Below are positions 15,100 through 24,738 of a DNA stretch of 64,000 bases, piece by piece. The position numbers and the translations under genes are program-made. This stretch comes from JANYHH01 sp965249745 (lineage in GTDB: Bacteria; Deinococcota; Deinococci; Deinococcales; JAAFIG01): positions 1,054,001 to 1,118,000 of the forward strand of contig OZ252252.1 of NCBI GenBank assembly GCA_965249745.1, written 5' to 3'. The notes below the pieces were generated by a model, which was given only the letters and a program-made list of their open reading frames with translations, was not told where the DNA came from and ran no database searches. How positions within the stretch are numbered: position 1 is the first letter of the stretch; every line of letters begins with the position of its first letter.

Positions 15100-15510
15100 A
15101 TGAAGAACGCGTTGGTTTTCAGCCTACTCGCCCTGAGTTTTGCCGCTTGCGCCCCCACGACGGTTCGCTCGAGCAGCGACTTGCAATTCGCTCCGTCCAG
15201 CCTGGGGTCCAAGGTGAGCGGTACCGGCAGCGTGACCGCCTCGAGCGATGGCAGCACCACCTACCGCCTGAGCTTGCAGAATCTGCCCGCCAACGCCACG
15301 CTTGGAGTCGGCGTGTACGTCGGGTCTTGCACCAATCAGGGCAATTTGAAATTCGCGCTGCCCAACCTGAAATCCAGCGCCACCGGCGATGCCACACTGG
15401 AAGCGCAACTGAACACGGGCAATCTTCCCGCGAAGGCGTACATCAACGTGCATCAGAAATCGTCCGAGCAAGGTCTGGGTGCGGCGCTGGGCTGCGCGAA
15501 CATTCGCTGA
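15100..15510 (+). CDS. Small lipoprotein, CHRD/SOD-like fold candidate
   Basis: 136 residues with a lipoprotein signal: MKNALVFSLLALSFAAC, lipobox FAAC, Cys17. GGGAGG lies 6-7 bp before the ATG. The mature part resembles small extracellular beta-sandwich proteins of the CHRD or Cu/Zn-SOD type (TGSVTASSDGSTTYRLSLQNL, then NLPAKAYINVHQ). I do not see a full metal-ligand set, so enzymatic activity is doubtful. It is probably a membrane-anchored surface protein. Confidence 0.6.
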   Translation: MKNALVFSLLALSFAACAPTTVRSSSDLQFAPSSLGSKVSGTGSVTASSDGSTTYRLSLQNLPANATLGVGVYVGSCTNQGNLKFALPNLKSSATGDATLEAQLNTGNLPAKAYINVHQKSSEQGLGAALGCANIR

Positions 15511-15678
15511 GCTTCAGGACATCCGGTCTGAGCTATCCACATGCCGAAATCTCAGGCGTTCCAAACTAGCCCTGTGGCACGACCTCAAATGTATCCCCTC
15601 GAGAATTCAGAAGCCTGAGTTTCGACTGACAGATACTTGGTTGACTCTTGTGAGTCTCCTCCCCGAACGAGGTCTCGA

Positions 15679-17052
15679 GTGCGACAACCTTTCCTGCTGG
15701 CGGTCGGTCTCCTGGTTTGCGGCTCCTGTCTGATAGGCGTTTCCCATCAGGCCGAGGCGCGACCCGTCAGTCTTGATCGGCCCAAAACTGTGCGACCTCA
15801 AGGATTACTTCGGGCCTTGATAGAACAAACCCGGTCGGGGGCTGGCACGTTCGATTTGAGCTTCGCCAAGGCGGGCAAGCTCGAGTTTGAGCCGGGCGCA
15901 AATCTGCAAATCAATGACTACGCGGTTTCTGACAGCGGCCGAATCGTCGTTACTGGGCAGCAGAGCGGTGACTCGGCCAGCGACTCAGCCCGGCTCGTCG
16001 TTGCCGCGTACAAGAACGATGGTCGGCTCGAGACTGGCTTCGGACGCGCGGGCACGGCTGATCTCACGGTCCAATTTGGCGGCAACACCGTCTCCTCGTA
16101 TTTGACGGGACGGCCGCGAGGAGCGCCGTCGAATTTGGAGACCTACGGTGAGCGCGTCTGGTCTCTGCCGGACGAAAGCATTGTCGTACTAGTCAACCTG
16201 TGGCTCAGACCGAGCCTGACCGAAAACGGGCAATTCGTGGAGCAACGAATTCTGAAACTCAAGCGTGATGGCCGCGTGGACACCGGCTTTGCCAAAGCCG
16301 GTTGGTTGACGCTCAGTCCCAAGCCACTGTTCGTCAACCTGGAAGCCGATGGTGGTCTCGTCGTGCTCGGCTCAAAGCCAATCTTGCAGCGCTTCGATCG
16401 GCGCGGCGAAGTGGATTCCAAGTTCGGAGCGGAATTCAAAGCCTCGCTCAATCTTGGGTCCAACGTCAGTTTCAGCCTCATGGCGCGTCAACCCGATGGC
16501 AAGATTCTGTTGGCAGGAACCTCGAGCGACCAATTTTTAATCGTGCGGTACAACTTGAACGGACAACTGGACCCCAGCTTCGGAGCTGGCGGCCGCGCAC
16601 TCGGACATTTCACGCAGAACGGTCCCTACAGCGCTCCCAACGATCTGTTGTTGCAACCCGATGGCGGGATGTTACTGATCGGTGCGGACCTGGGGAAGGG
16701 CTACACGCCGGGCGTCGTGCGGTTGCTGGCAGACGGTCGTCCCGACCTTCGCTTCAATCGCAATGTCAGCCTGATACAACTTCCCGAAAGCATCGCCTAC
16801 GGTCTGTACACGTCCGGGGCGCTGCAACCCGATGGCGGGATCGTGATCGTTGGACAGTACGGCCGCTGTTCCGAATCCAACAAAAGCTTCAGCCTGAGAT
16901 TGCGAAGCGATGGCCGTCTGGACTCGAGCTTCGCGGACCTGGGAACGAAAATTCTGAAAGACTGCGAGGTCAGGAATCTAAGCCGCGTTCGGGTCAAAAA
17001 CAATAGAATTTACGCGCTCGGCGCGGACCAGTTGATTCGCTTACGACTCTGA
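15679..17052 (+). CDS. Secreted delta-60 repeat protein
   Basis: About 457 residues from the GTG at 15679, which directly starts a signal peptide (MRQPFLLAVGLLVCG, cleavage near HQAEA); the frame is open upstream without a signal. The mature protein is a series of delta-60 repeats. Clear examples are QPDGKILLAGTS...RYNLNGQLDPSFGAGG and QPDGGIVIVGQY...LRSDGRLDSSF, spaced about 50-60 residues apart and predicted to form a beta-propeller. Such proteins are exported and often surface associated; the ligand is unknown. The protein at 57777 shares delta-60 elements. Confidence 0.8.
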   Translation: MRQPFLLAVGLLVCGSCLIGVSHQAEARPVSLDRPKTVRPQGLLRALIEQTRSGAGTFDLSFAKAGKLEFEPGANLQINDYAVSDSGRIVVTGQQSGDSASDSARLVVAAYKNDGRLETGFGRAGTADLTVQFGGNTVSSYLTGRPRGAPSNLETYGERVWSLPDESIVVLVNLWLRPSLTENGQFVEQRILKLKRDGRVDTGFAKAGWLTLSPKPLFVNLEADGGLVVLGSKPILQRFDRRGEVDSKFGAEFKASLNLGSNVSFSLMARQPDGKILLAGTSSDQFLIVRYNLNGQLDPSFGAGGRALGHFTQNGPYSAPNDLLLQPDGGMLLIGADLGKGYTPGVVRLLADGRPDLRFNRNVSLIQLPESIAYGLYTSGALQPDGGIVIVGQYGRCSESNKSFSLRLRSDGRLDSSFADLGTKILKDCEVRNLSRVRVKNNRIYALGADQLIRLRL

Positions 17053-17065
17053 GCGGTCAGACACA

Positions 17066-17112
17066 GGCTTCGTAGACACTCGCTTCGTAGACACTCGTTT
17101 CGCAGACAACCG
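17066..17112. repeat. Short tandem repeat, 15-bp unit
   Basis: CTTCGTAGACACTCG occurs twice in tandem (about 17069-17098), followed by a third degenerate copy (TTTCGCAGACAACCG). It lies between the convergent delta-60 and VOC-like genes. Possibly replication slippage; no function evident. Confidence 0.55.
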
Positions 17113-17114
17113 CC

Positions 17115-17714
17115 TCATAAGATCACCAGCCCGTTCGGACTCGAGACCGTTGCTCGCAAGCCCGGCACGGTTCCGTACTCGACGGTCAGCGCCAGTCCCA
17201 GCCGCTCGAGCGCTCGAGTCACCCGCGCCGGGTCCGGGTGGGTCGCCTCCAACCCGATCAGCTTGCAGCCGCTCTCCGGCATGGTGGAAACTGGGTCTGA
17301 CCCGTCCCACTGGATCAGCGTCGGAATCACACCGCCGCTCGGCAAACTCCCGTCGTCTGGAATCGTGATCCGCCAGCGCAGCTCCCCTCGAGCGGCGGGC
17401 GTGATCGTGCCGGGCGGCTCGAGACTTGTCGCTACCGCCGTTTCGAGATCATCCGTGCGCGCCACCCAGTGAATCAGGCGCGGCCCGCCGTGAAACTCGT
17501 CCAGCCCGAACCAGCGCGGGCGAGCGGGTTTCACCCCGTCGGGATCCACCGCGATCACCTCGAGGTACACGCTCCCCATCCGTAACACGCGGTTGTGCGT
17601 ACCCATGAACGCGTGCTGGCCGCCACCACTCGGACGCACGCCGAGCCGCGACGCCACGAAATCTGCACCCATCTCAAGGTGGGACGCGGCGACGACCAGA
17701 TGATCGAGTTCCAT
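17115..17714 (-). CDS. Glyoxalase-like (VOC superfamily) protein
   Basis: 199 residues beginning MELDHLVVAASHLEMG, the first beta-strand of the vicinal-oxygen-chelate fold with its metal-ligand-like His. It continues with GGGQHAFMGTHNRVLRMG and YLEVIAVDP, which carries the Glu-type ligand. A second half-module occupies about residues 85-199 (LIHWVARTDDLETAV). Length and motifs match the single-chain glyoxalase-like family PF13468. The substrate is unknown. It is convergent with the preceding delta-60 gene. Confidence 0.75.
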   Translation of the reverse strand: MELDHLVVAASHLEMGADFVASRLGVRPSGGGQHAFMGTHNRVLRMGSVYLEVIAVDPDGVKPARPRWFGLDEFHGGPRLIHWVARTDDLETAVATSLEPPGTITPAARGELRWRITIPDDGSLPSGGVIPTLIQWDGSDPVSTMPESGCKLIGLEATHPDPARVTRALERLGLALTVEYGTVPGLRATVSSPNGLVIL

Positions 17715-17816
17715 GATCTGGTAGTGTACAGAACGCCTCGAGCGCTCTCATCTGACTGCCATGTTAAAGTTTTGTATGGTTGTTGATACGACGGCTTTGT
17801 CTTCCAGAGGGTCCCG

Positions 17817-18860
17817 GTGAGGACGCCCAAGTTGGCTCACCTGATGCGTGCGACCAACCGAAACCTATTCCTTCCAGTCGTTGTGCTGATCGCAGCCGTG
17901 TTACTGATCGGCGGTGGGATGCGGTCATACCTGAGCAGTCTGCTTCAGGGGCCCCGGACAGTCAGCAGCGCGGATCTGGACAAGATCACCGATGTGTACG
18001 ACCTGAATCCAGACTATCTCAGGATTCGCGGGCTTCAAAACTTCGACATCGGTTCTCTGGGAGTTCAGCAAGGTTTTTTTGGTAGGACGACACACGCTGG
18101 ATATCTGCGTCTGGTGAAACTGAACAGGCAATACGTGGTCATCCAAACTGCCAGAGCGAACGACACACGCCTCGAGTACAGCGGTATCCTCGAAGTGTTG
18201 CCGCGCGATGTCAAATTGGGTGTCAGCGATGATCTGTACCGAACCAATCCCCAGGCAACTCTGTATCCTTTCATGCTGCACGCCGACACATCACCTCAGC
18301 CCTGGGTGGGAATTGGCATCCTGGTGTTGGCCTTGGTGATGCTCTGGTACGTCGCGCAATGGGCGCGCCGCAACGCCGATCTGATGAACCACCCGCTGGT
18401 CAAGCAACTCGCTCCTTACGGTTTATTCGAGCAGAACGAGGCGAGCCTCAACGAGGACCTCGAGCGGCCAGATTCCATCAGGTTGGGTCGAACTCGCTTA
18501 TTGCAAACGTGGTTGTTGCAAGCTCATTTGTTCTCAATCCGGGCAGTGCCGCTGGGCGATGTGAGCTGGATTTACGCCAGAGTTCATCAGCACCGCTGGC
18601 ACGGCATTCCCATCAGCAAAAGCTACACGGCGGTGATTCACGCCGACCAGCAGCCAGCCGTGGAAGTCAGCCTCGTTGGGAAGCGAGCGGGGCAATTCCT
18701 CCAAGAGTTGCAGGCTCGCGTTCCGTGGTCGGTCTTTGGATTCAGCGAAGACCTCGAGACGCTCTGGGAGGATGACCGGGCCACCTTCCGCGCTCGAGTC
18801 CAGGAGCGCAAGGCGCAACTCAGAGGTAGGCAAACGCAGCCGCTTGAATCTAGCGCTTGA
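17817..18860 (+). CDS. Two-TM membrane protein (DUF6709-like)
   Basis: 347 residues from GTG. The first transmembrane helix is about residues 17-35 (LFLPVVVLIAAVLLIGGG). A soluble domain of about 120 residues follows, then a second helix about residues 165-183 (VGIGILVLALVMLWYVAQW). The cytoplasmic C-terminal part has two segments reading like PH/DUF6709 units: RTRLLQTWLLQAHLFSIRAV and VSWIYARVHQHRWHGIPISK. The function is not known. It may be cotranscribed with scpB, 40 bp downstream. Confidence 0.6.
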   Translation: MRTPKLAHLMRATNRNLFLPVVVLIAAVLLIGGGMRSYLSSLLQGPRTVSSADLDKITDVYDLNPDYLRIRGLQNFDIGSLGVQQGFFGRTTHAGYLRLVKLNRQYVVIQTARANDTRLEYSGILEVLPRDVKLGVSDDLYRTNPQATLYPFMLHADTSPQPWVGIGILVLALVMLWYVAQWARRNADLMNHPLVKQLAPYGLFEQNEASLNEDLERPDSIRLGRTRLLQTWLLQAHLFSIRAVPLGDVSWIYARVHQHRWHGIPISKSYTAVIHADQQPAVEVSLVGKRAGQFLQELQARVPWSVFGFSEDLETLWEDDRATFRARVQERKAQLRGRQTQPLESSA

Positions 18861-18900
18861 AGGACGTGGCAGCAGGACGTGGTAGCGCCCCGTCCAATCC

Positions 18901-19464
18901 GTGTCAGAATCCACGCCGATGAGTGACCCCGCCGATCCTCGCCTGCTCGAGGTGCTGTCCGCCGCGCTCTTAGCCGCCGGGCGTCCCGTGAAGCCAAAGG
19001 AGATCGGACACCTGCTGGGCTTACCGACCGAGAGCGCCCACCGACTGGTGGAGCTGTTGCGCGGACGATTCAAGGAAGCCTGCCTGGGCTTTGACATAGA
19101 AGCCATCGCGGGCGGGTATCGGTTGATCGTCGCCAGGGATGTCGTACCCGCCTTGGAACCCTTGCTCGCGCCGCCGCCGCTCCCCGGACTCTCTAACGCC
19201 GCCGTGGAAACCCTAGCGATTGTCGCGTACAAGCAACCCGTCACCAGAGGAGAGATCGAGCTGATGCGCGGAGCCTCGGCGGGCAGCACCCTGGAAACCT
19301 TGCAGGAGCGCGAGCTGGTCAAGGTCGTCGGGCGCAAGGAAGTTGTCGGACGCCCGATGCTGTTTGGAACCACCGAGAAGTTCTTGCTGGAATTTGGCCT
19401 CTCGAGCCTTCAGGATTTACCGGTCTTAGAGGGTGACGACTTGGGCGGCTTCCTGCGCGGGTGA
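18901..19464 (+). CDS. scpB: Chromosome-condensation protein ScpB
   Basis: 187 residues from GTG 18901, or 181 from the ATG at 18919. It is the kleisin-associated subunit of the SMC-ScpAB condensin. Two winged-helix domains are visible: residues about 13-80 (LEVLSAALLAAGRPVKPKEIG) and about 95-165 (AVETLAIVAYKQPVTRGEIE, then LVKVVGRKEVVGRPMLFGTT). The hallmark LAIVAYKQP is present. The length is typical. scpA is not adjacent in this window. Confidence 0.93.
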   Translation: MSESTPMSDPADPRLLEVLSAALLAAGRPVKPKEIGHLLGLPTESAHRLVELLRGRFKEACLGFDIEAIAGGYRLIVARDVVPALEPLLAPPPLPGLSNAAVETLAIVAYKQPVTRGEIELMRGASAGSTLETLQERELVKVVGRKEVVGRPMLFGTTEKFLLEFGLSSLQDLPVLEGDDLGGFLRG

Positions 19465-19715
19465 ACGCTTCTCAACCTATCGTTTAGCCTCGGGTGAGCG
19501 GACGTTCCTTAAAGATAAACCGTGAAACTCAGCGTCAGACTCGAGCGCAGACTTCGCGCACCCCGCAGGTTCAGGGGCGAGGAAATCGGCGTGACAGACG
19601 GCGTAGGCATGAGGGACAGCATGTTACGCCGTGCTGGGGGAGGAGACTCGAGCGAGCTGATGGTGGTCATCAAACCTGCTCGAGCTGAAGTCTCGAGGTG
19701 ATGAGAAGAGAAGGT
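19465..19715 (+). other. Intergenic stretch with a doubtful small ORF
   Basis: A 59-codon frame from GTG 19519 (MKLSVRLERRLRAPRRF... to 19698) is open but arginine-rich and unlike a folded protein. There is no domain and no strong ribosome site. I would not annotate it as a gene without further evidence. Confidence 0.25.
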
Positions 19716-20283
19716 TCACGGCTGCCTAAGCGTTGGCAGGGGTTTTAACCGCGTCAACACGAAGATCGTCCCATCACGAAATAGATCCGCCGGTGTAGCA
19801 AATAGTTTTCCATTAAATGATTCATTCTCTCCAGGGCTTCCCGGTAACCACTGGCTACTCTCTTCTGTAGAGTAATAGGAAGTCTCTGGAAGCAGCAAAT
19901 AGACACTTAAAGTGTTGGCTTCCTCTCGGACAAGGAATAGGCAAGGTTATGTTGAAAGTGGTTGGTCCATATGTCGTGACCGACTCTATGTCGGTTCCAA
20001 TCCGAAAGTAGTCACCAACTGCTTCAACGTTTTCAGGTAACAGGTAAAGCACATCACTGGCGGAGATTTTCTCACTGTACACGACGATTGGGTTGCCGGT
20101 AAAAGCCCCAGGGTCAGTGTTGATGCTCGAGCCATTTGGAAAGTCGAACCTGCCACCGGGAACCAGTAGTCCAGTCTCACGACGAGATTCCGCCCCTTGC
20201 CGCATTGCCTCGCTCGAGGGGGGAATTGCGGGTTGAAGCAGCCCGTACTACAAGGCGAACGCGAGGCTGGTCAAGGCAACCAT
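19716..20283 (-). pseudogene. Degenerate paralogue of the lipoprotein at 20430
   Basis: The 5' part matches the start of the neighbouring large lipoprotein gene: same CCGCAAAGGA ribosome site, ATG, then VALTSLAFAL-stop-YGLLQPA against LALTSLALATSCGLFQPA. The lipobox Cys region has become a stop codon. About 230 codons are then missing, and homology resumes at ETGLLVPGGRF (parent ESGVLVPGGSF) and ITLPIP (parent VILPLP). A frameshift near 19900 moves the rest (SYYSTEESSQW, parent SIYSDATPTYK) to another frame, after which homology ends. It is a truncated, doubly disrupted tandem copy. Confidence 0.8.
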
Positions 20284-20429
20284 AAGCAGTCCTTTGCGGA
20301 ACGGTTTCGAGGGGTGCGAAAAGAACCCTTCGCATCTCTCATGCTACAAGAAAACAAGTCTGACTGTACCGCAGCTCGAGGGACGAAATCATCTACCCTG
20401 GCTGAACCTCGAGGGTTGTTGTGATGCGT

Positions 20430-23400
20430 TCAGAACTTCGGTCTTGGCGGTGCTGGCGTAATTGGGACGACCGGCGCGGTCAGGCTTTGCGCGGCGCTTC
20501 CCGGACTGCCCTGAGACTGAACTCGCAGGGCTGAACCGTTGATGCAGGCGCTCGGAATGTCGCAGAAAATCTGGTGATGCCACTCGCTGCGCCCCCGGTA
20601 CGTGACCTTGGCATCGGTGCCGTATGGGATGTAAACGCCCGATACGGTCTTGCTGAAAAACGTGCCTGGGTTTGTATCGTCATCCAAGGCTGTCAGCGTG
20701 TAATTCGCTTCCAACTCCGGCTTCATCAGCAAGCGCGTTCCTGTCCCCGGTTGCATCAACGCCGCGATCTGCTGCGCCTCGCCGGGAAAGCTCGAGGTCG
20801 TGGTGACTTTCAAAACGACCGAGACGTTCGGAGATTGCGGATTGTCCAAGTCGGTGCTGTTCCAGACCAACCCCGGCCAGCGGTTATCCTGAACTGTCAC
20901 CGGTTTGGCGTCCCGGACGTAGAAACCTGTCACAGAGACCGGATCGAAGAAACCGTAGTTCAAATCCCAGCCCACGAACCGCCGCCCGATTGGAATGTTG
21001 CAATGCCGGATCGTGCCAGACTCGAGTTGCAATGGCCAGTTGACGACTTTGCGTTGCTGACGCACGCCCGTAAAATTCTGATCCACGAACATGCCGCTGT
21101 CTGACGTGTTGATGTCCGGCACTGCGCCATCGAACAATCCTTTCACGTCGAAGTTGTACACGCCGCCCATTCGCGCACAATCGTCCTGAGCCGAGTTGTA
21201 AACGCTCTGCACGGTGACGTTCAACGCCGTGGCGGGCGCGAACAACAAGTCTTGCCCAGCAGCCACCGTGAACGGCTTCTTCAAACCCACGACGACATTC
21301 CCCTGAGCATCCACCCCAGCCAAGCGGAGCGTGTACGTCCCAGCGAGCAAGCTATACGTCTGACGCGGACTCGAGCGGGTGTAGACGCGATCTGGAACGA
21401 CAGGGGCATTGTTGACATCTATGGCTGAACGAACCGTGGCGACATCCTGGTAATCGAACAGGTCACGCGCCCAAACCTCGAGATCACCCGACCCAAGCAA
21501 CTGCGCCGCTTGCGACAGGCTGTAATTCGTGTCCACCCAGGTGCTTGGTGTTTTGACGAGCGAATTGTAAAAGACCTCGAAGTCGGACAACAGCGGCAAC
21601 CCCTGTGCGTCTCGAGTCACGGCCACGGGTTGCACAACGATATTGGATGAGCTGTTCAACGTTGTGCGCCCCCCGACCAGGTTTGCTGTTCCCAGACTGA
21701 TGTTGTACCCACTGACGATAAAGCCCCCATCCTCGAGACCCGCGACGGCTTTGCGCTCATTGAACCCCAGCCTGCCGGAGTTATTGAAATCTCCGTACTT
21801 CAACGCGCTTGAGCCAACCGTCAGGCTCAGCTTGGGTTGATTAGCGGAACCCACGAAGCTGCCCAGCCCCTCGGAGCGCAGCAACCAGTCGCGCAAACGC
21901 CGGAAGTCAGACATGTCCACGCGCCCGTCACCGATGCGGTTATTGGCATCCGCATCCTCACCTGCGAAATCGGTGGACAGCAAACGCAACGCATCTGTAG
22001 GCAGTGTGTTATCCGCCACGCCGTCAGCGTTTGCATCCGTCACACTCGAGTTGCCGATCACGACGAGTTGATTGCCGTCCGGGGTTCCGTCGTCAATGTC
22101 CAGTGTGCCAGTCCGTTCCACCTGGAGTTGTACATTTGACGTGACGGCTGCGGCGTTCGATACGAAGACCACAAGTGCGTCTGTCGAAGATACGCTGACT
22201 GCTTGCCCTGCCTGCACTTGATCTGTCAATCCGGCGTTATCAGGACAGTTTGATAATTTATCCAAGTTTGTACTTTTGGCGCGGTAAACTTTGAAAGCGG
22301 CGGAAGGGTTATTTGCGCTTAGTCTCAGCCGAATGTTTTGTGGGTTTTGATTCACGAACGTCAAGCGGATGGTTCGAGAGGATAACCGCTCGAAGTCTCG
22401 AGACTGTTGAAAAACGGGTTGCATTTCGAGATTAAAAGTCAATTCCTCCGTGCCGCTCAGCGTTGAACTTGTAGTGCATTGTAATCCCATGTCAGTTCGA
22501 AACATCAGTGTTTTTTCTGCGCCTTGATTCCGTGCCCAATCAACATATGCTTTTTGGAAACCGCCACTGTATGGAAGGCTGGCAGAGACATCAGCAACTG
22601 GATTAGTTAATCCAGTTTGGAGTACGGGTTTTAGATACCCAAGCCCCTGATTAATAGTGCGTCCAGTGAATACCCAAAAATCTTGGAACCTGTATGCATC
22701 AGTTTCCAAGGTGTTATCAAGGACACTGCGATATATCACTGCTGTTGCCCGAAATGTAGTTATGTTCATTATACTTGAGGTGCTTTTTTCTGAAGCAGCA
22801 GCCGTTGCTTCGATGATCCAACGTCGAACAGGGCGTAGGTCATTGTTACTAAGGTCAATAAATGCGGCTTGTAGTGCATGAAAAGTTTCATGGCGTAAGG
22901 TCTCGGGGATAGAGCCTTGGCTGAGAGTTCCAGTGTCTGTTAAACAAACAAATATTCTCCTACTCACAGCGCTATATGCGGCGATAGCACCTCGGCATTC
23001 TGGAATGGCGAGTGGTGCGAAACGAATTGAATCTAACTTTGGAGATGCAGCAAAAATTTGTTCAAAATCTTCATAAGAGGTGTTTGTTACTGCTCTGACA
23101 TCGGTTATAGTGTTTAGTGTTGTTTGATTGCAAGACTGGCCAACAGGACATTGACAATCTGTGGTAAGACCTAAGGCTGTATCGCAGATAATATTCAATG
23201 AGGGCGTTCCCATGGTTCGAGCGGCTCGTGATTGAGCTGAGATATTCGACTGGGGTAGAAATGCTAAAGCAAAAACATCGCCATTAGGGTCAAGAGCATC
23301 TTGAGTAATTGAAGCTAAATGTTGAGATAAATCAATTTTGTCATATGAGCTGGTCCATATTAACTTGTAAGTTGGCGTAGCATCGGAATAAATTGAAGCA

Positions 23401-24398
23401 TCATTCACGAGCGACAAAAGAGCAATTTTTATGTTTCCAGGAGGCAAATTTATTGGTAATGGCAAAATCACTTCGAAAGCTTTTCTCTTTGAAACAATAC
23501 GTTCCGTCGCACCAACCCGATACATTCCACCAATTAATGTGAATTCTGATGGCAATGATACTATACTTGTGGGGTTAACACGTTCTATCCAAACATTGAC
23601 ATTTCTATCTATCGAACCTATAGGAGATTCGATTCTCACCCCATCAGAGTTCACAAATGAGCCGCCGGGTACAAGGACTCCCGATTCCCGTCCTCCGCCT
23701 TGTCCTACCGAAAAGCCACTCGAGTAAGGTACGGGCAACTCCTGTGTTCCCGCCTCGTTCTTGGCAGCGGTACTGACTGCCAGCGTGTACGCCTTCCCCG
23801 CTTGCAACGCCACACTCGGCGTGACCTGTACGGTTCTCGAGTCGGTCCAGGCGAAGCTGTTCAGGGTGTTGGTGCAAGCGGCGGGGTTGGTGGCTTTGGT
23901 GTTCTGCAAGGCTGACCCGACGAAGACGCGGAGCGTGTTGCCGCCTTTGGTGCTGTTGAAGAACGTGTCACCGCTGGGGACAGCGACGCCAACGCCTTTC
24001 TCGGTCTTGCCGTACACGTCCCACTGAAACGACACGGGTTGCGCGTTGGGATTGCGGACGCGCCACTGACCGTCGCACATGCTGGTGAGCTGCAACTTCT
24101 GAATGCTGGCGGGGTTCGTGGCGGGATCGTATGAGCCGGGGTACATGTTGATGCTGCGTTCCACGGTCGGTTGGTTCATGGACACGTTGAACTGAACTTG
24201 CACGCTCGCGGCTCCGGGTGTCACGCCGGGATTGCCAGCTTGCACCCGAGCGCCTGCCTGTACGACTTCTACGCTCGAGACTTGTGGGGCGACTGCGGGC
24301 TGGAACAGTCCGCACGACGTGGCGAGCGCGAGGCTGGTCAGGGCAAGCATAGAGAATCCTTTGCGGGTTGAACTCGAGTCTCCCAAGATGAGTTTCAT
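20430..24398 (-). CDS. Large lipoprotein with HExxH and dockerin-like segments
   Basis: About 1322 residues from the ATG at 24398. An alternative ATG at 24353 has a better ribosome site (AAAGGA) but leaves a signal without positive charge. The lipobox is ALATSC. An N-terminal Ig-like region precedes a central stretch with LRHETFHALQAAF, a zinc-peptidase-type HExxH (about residues 520-530). Two EF-hand/dockerin-like calcium loops follow around residues 830-890 (DANADGVADN; DANNRIGDGRVDMSDF), with GDFNNSGRLGFNE afterwards. It is presumably an exported, membrane-anchored protein, perhaps a metalloprotease. A third zinc ligand was not located. A decayed paralogue lies downstream. Confidence 0.65.
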   Translation of the reverse strand: MKLILGDSSSTRKGFSMLALTSLALATSCGLFQPAVAPQVSSVEVVQAGARVQAGNPGVTPGAASVQVQFNVSMNQPTVERSINMYPGSYDPATNPASIQKLQLTSMCDGQWRVRNPNAQPVSFQWDVYGKTEKGVGVAVPSGDTFFNSTKGGNTLRVFVGSALQNTKATNPAACTNTLNSFAWTDSRTVQVTPSVALQAGKAYTLAVSTAAKNEAGTQELPVPYSSGFSVGQGGGRESGVLVPGGSFVNSDGVRIESPIGSIDRNVNVWIERVNPTSIVSLPSEFTLIGGMYRVGATERIVSKRKAFEVILPLPINLPPGNIKIALLSLVNDASIYSDATPTYKLIWTSSYDKIDLSQHLASITQDALDPNGDVFALAFLPQSNISAQSRAARTMGTPSLNIICDTALGLTTDCQCPVGQSCNQTTLNTITDVRAVTNTSYEDFEQIFAASPKLDSIRFAPLAIPECRGAIAAYSAVSRRIFVCLTDTGTLSQGSIPETLRHETFHALQAAFIDLSNNDLRPVRRWIIEATAAASEKSTSSIMNITTFRATAVIYRSVLDNTLETDAYRFQDFWVFTGRTINQGLGYLKPVLQTGLTNPVADVSASLPYSGGFQKAYVDWARNQGAEKTLMFRTDMGLQCTTSSTLSGTEELTFNLEMQPVFQQSRDFERLSSRTIRLTFVNQNPQNIRLRLSANNPSAAFKVYRAKSTNLDKLSNCPDNAGLTDQVQAGQAVSVSSTDALVVFVSNAAAVTSNVQLQVERTGTLDIDDGTPDGNQLVVIGNSSVTDANADGVADNTLPTDALRLLSTDFAGEDADANNRIGDGRVDMSDFRRLRDWLLRSEGLGSFVGSANQPKLSLTVGSSALKYGDFNNSGRLGFNERKAVAGLEDGGFIVSGYNISLGTANLVGGRTTLNSSSNIVVQPVAVTRDAQGLPLLSDFEVFYNSLVKTPSTWVDTNYSLSQAAQLLGSGDLEVWARDLFDYQDVATVRSAIDVNNAPVVPDRVYTRSSPRQTYSLLAGTYTLRLAGVDAQGNVVVGLKKPFTVAAGQDLLFAPATALNVTVQSVYNSAQDDCARMGGVYNFDVKGLFDGAVPDINTSDSGMFVDQNFTGVRQQRKVVNWPLQLESGTIRHCNIPIGRRFVGWDLNYGFFDPVSVTGFYVRDAKPVTVQDNRWPGLVWNSTDLDNPQSPNVSVVLKVTTTSSFPGEAQQIAALMQPGTGTRLLMKPELEANYTLTALDDDTNPGTFFSKTVSGVYIPYGTDAKVTYRGRSEWHHQIFCDIPSACINGSALRVQSQGSPGSAAQSLTAPVVPITPAPPRPKF

Positions 24399-24738
24399 GT
24401 ACTTGGTATGATAGGGGATAGCTATTACCTGTAAAATGTTTTGAAAGTCGCAATGACTCTTTAGGCTTGGACGCTCGAGTGTAGCGGACATGAACGTTTG
24501 TTGGAGTTCAAATCTTTGCTAGACTGCCCTGAGACACCTCTGTTGTTCCAGCGGACAGCGAGGCATTTCCATCATGCAGAATCTTTTCTCACCAGCACCA
24601 CGAAAACCTGGGCGCGGCTCGAGCCAACCGAGACCGCGCTTCTGACTGCGCCGCTTCTCTAAACTCGAGCGGCTGATGCTACTGAAGACCATCGCAGACG
24701 AAATGGCGATGTCTGCCTCACCCTGAACTGGAGAACGA
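24399..24738. other. Divergent promoter region, no gene seen
   Basis: Lies between the divergent large lipoprotein and lysS genes and must contain both promoters. I see no RNA element such as a T-box and no convincing ORF. Several CTCGAG copies are present. Confidence 0.4.

Noticed and set aside
24399..24738. T-box or other riboswitch upstream of lysS
   Set aside because: No T-box consensus, specifier loop or terminator/antiterminator pair could be found.
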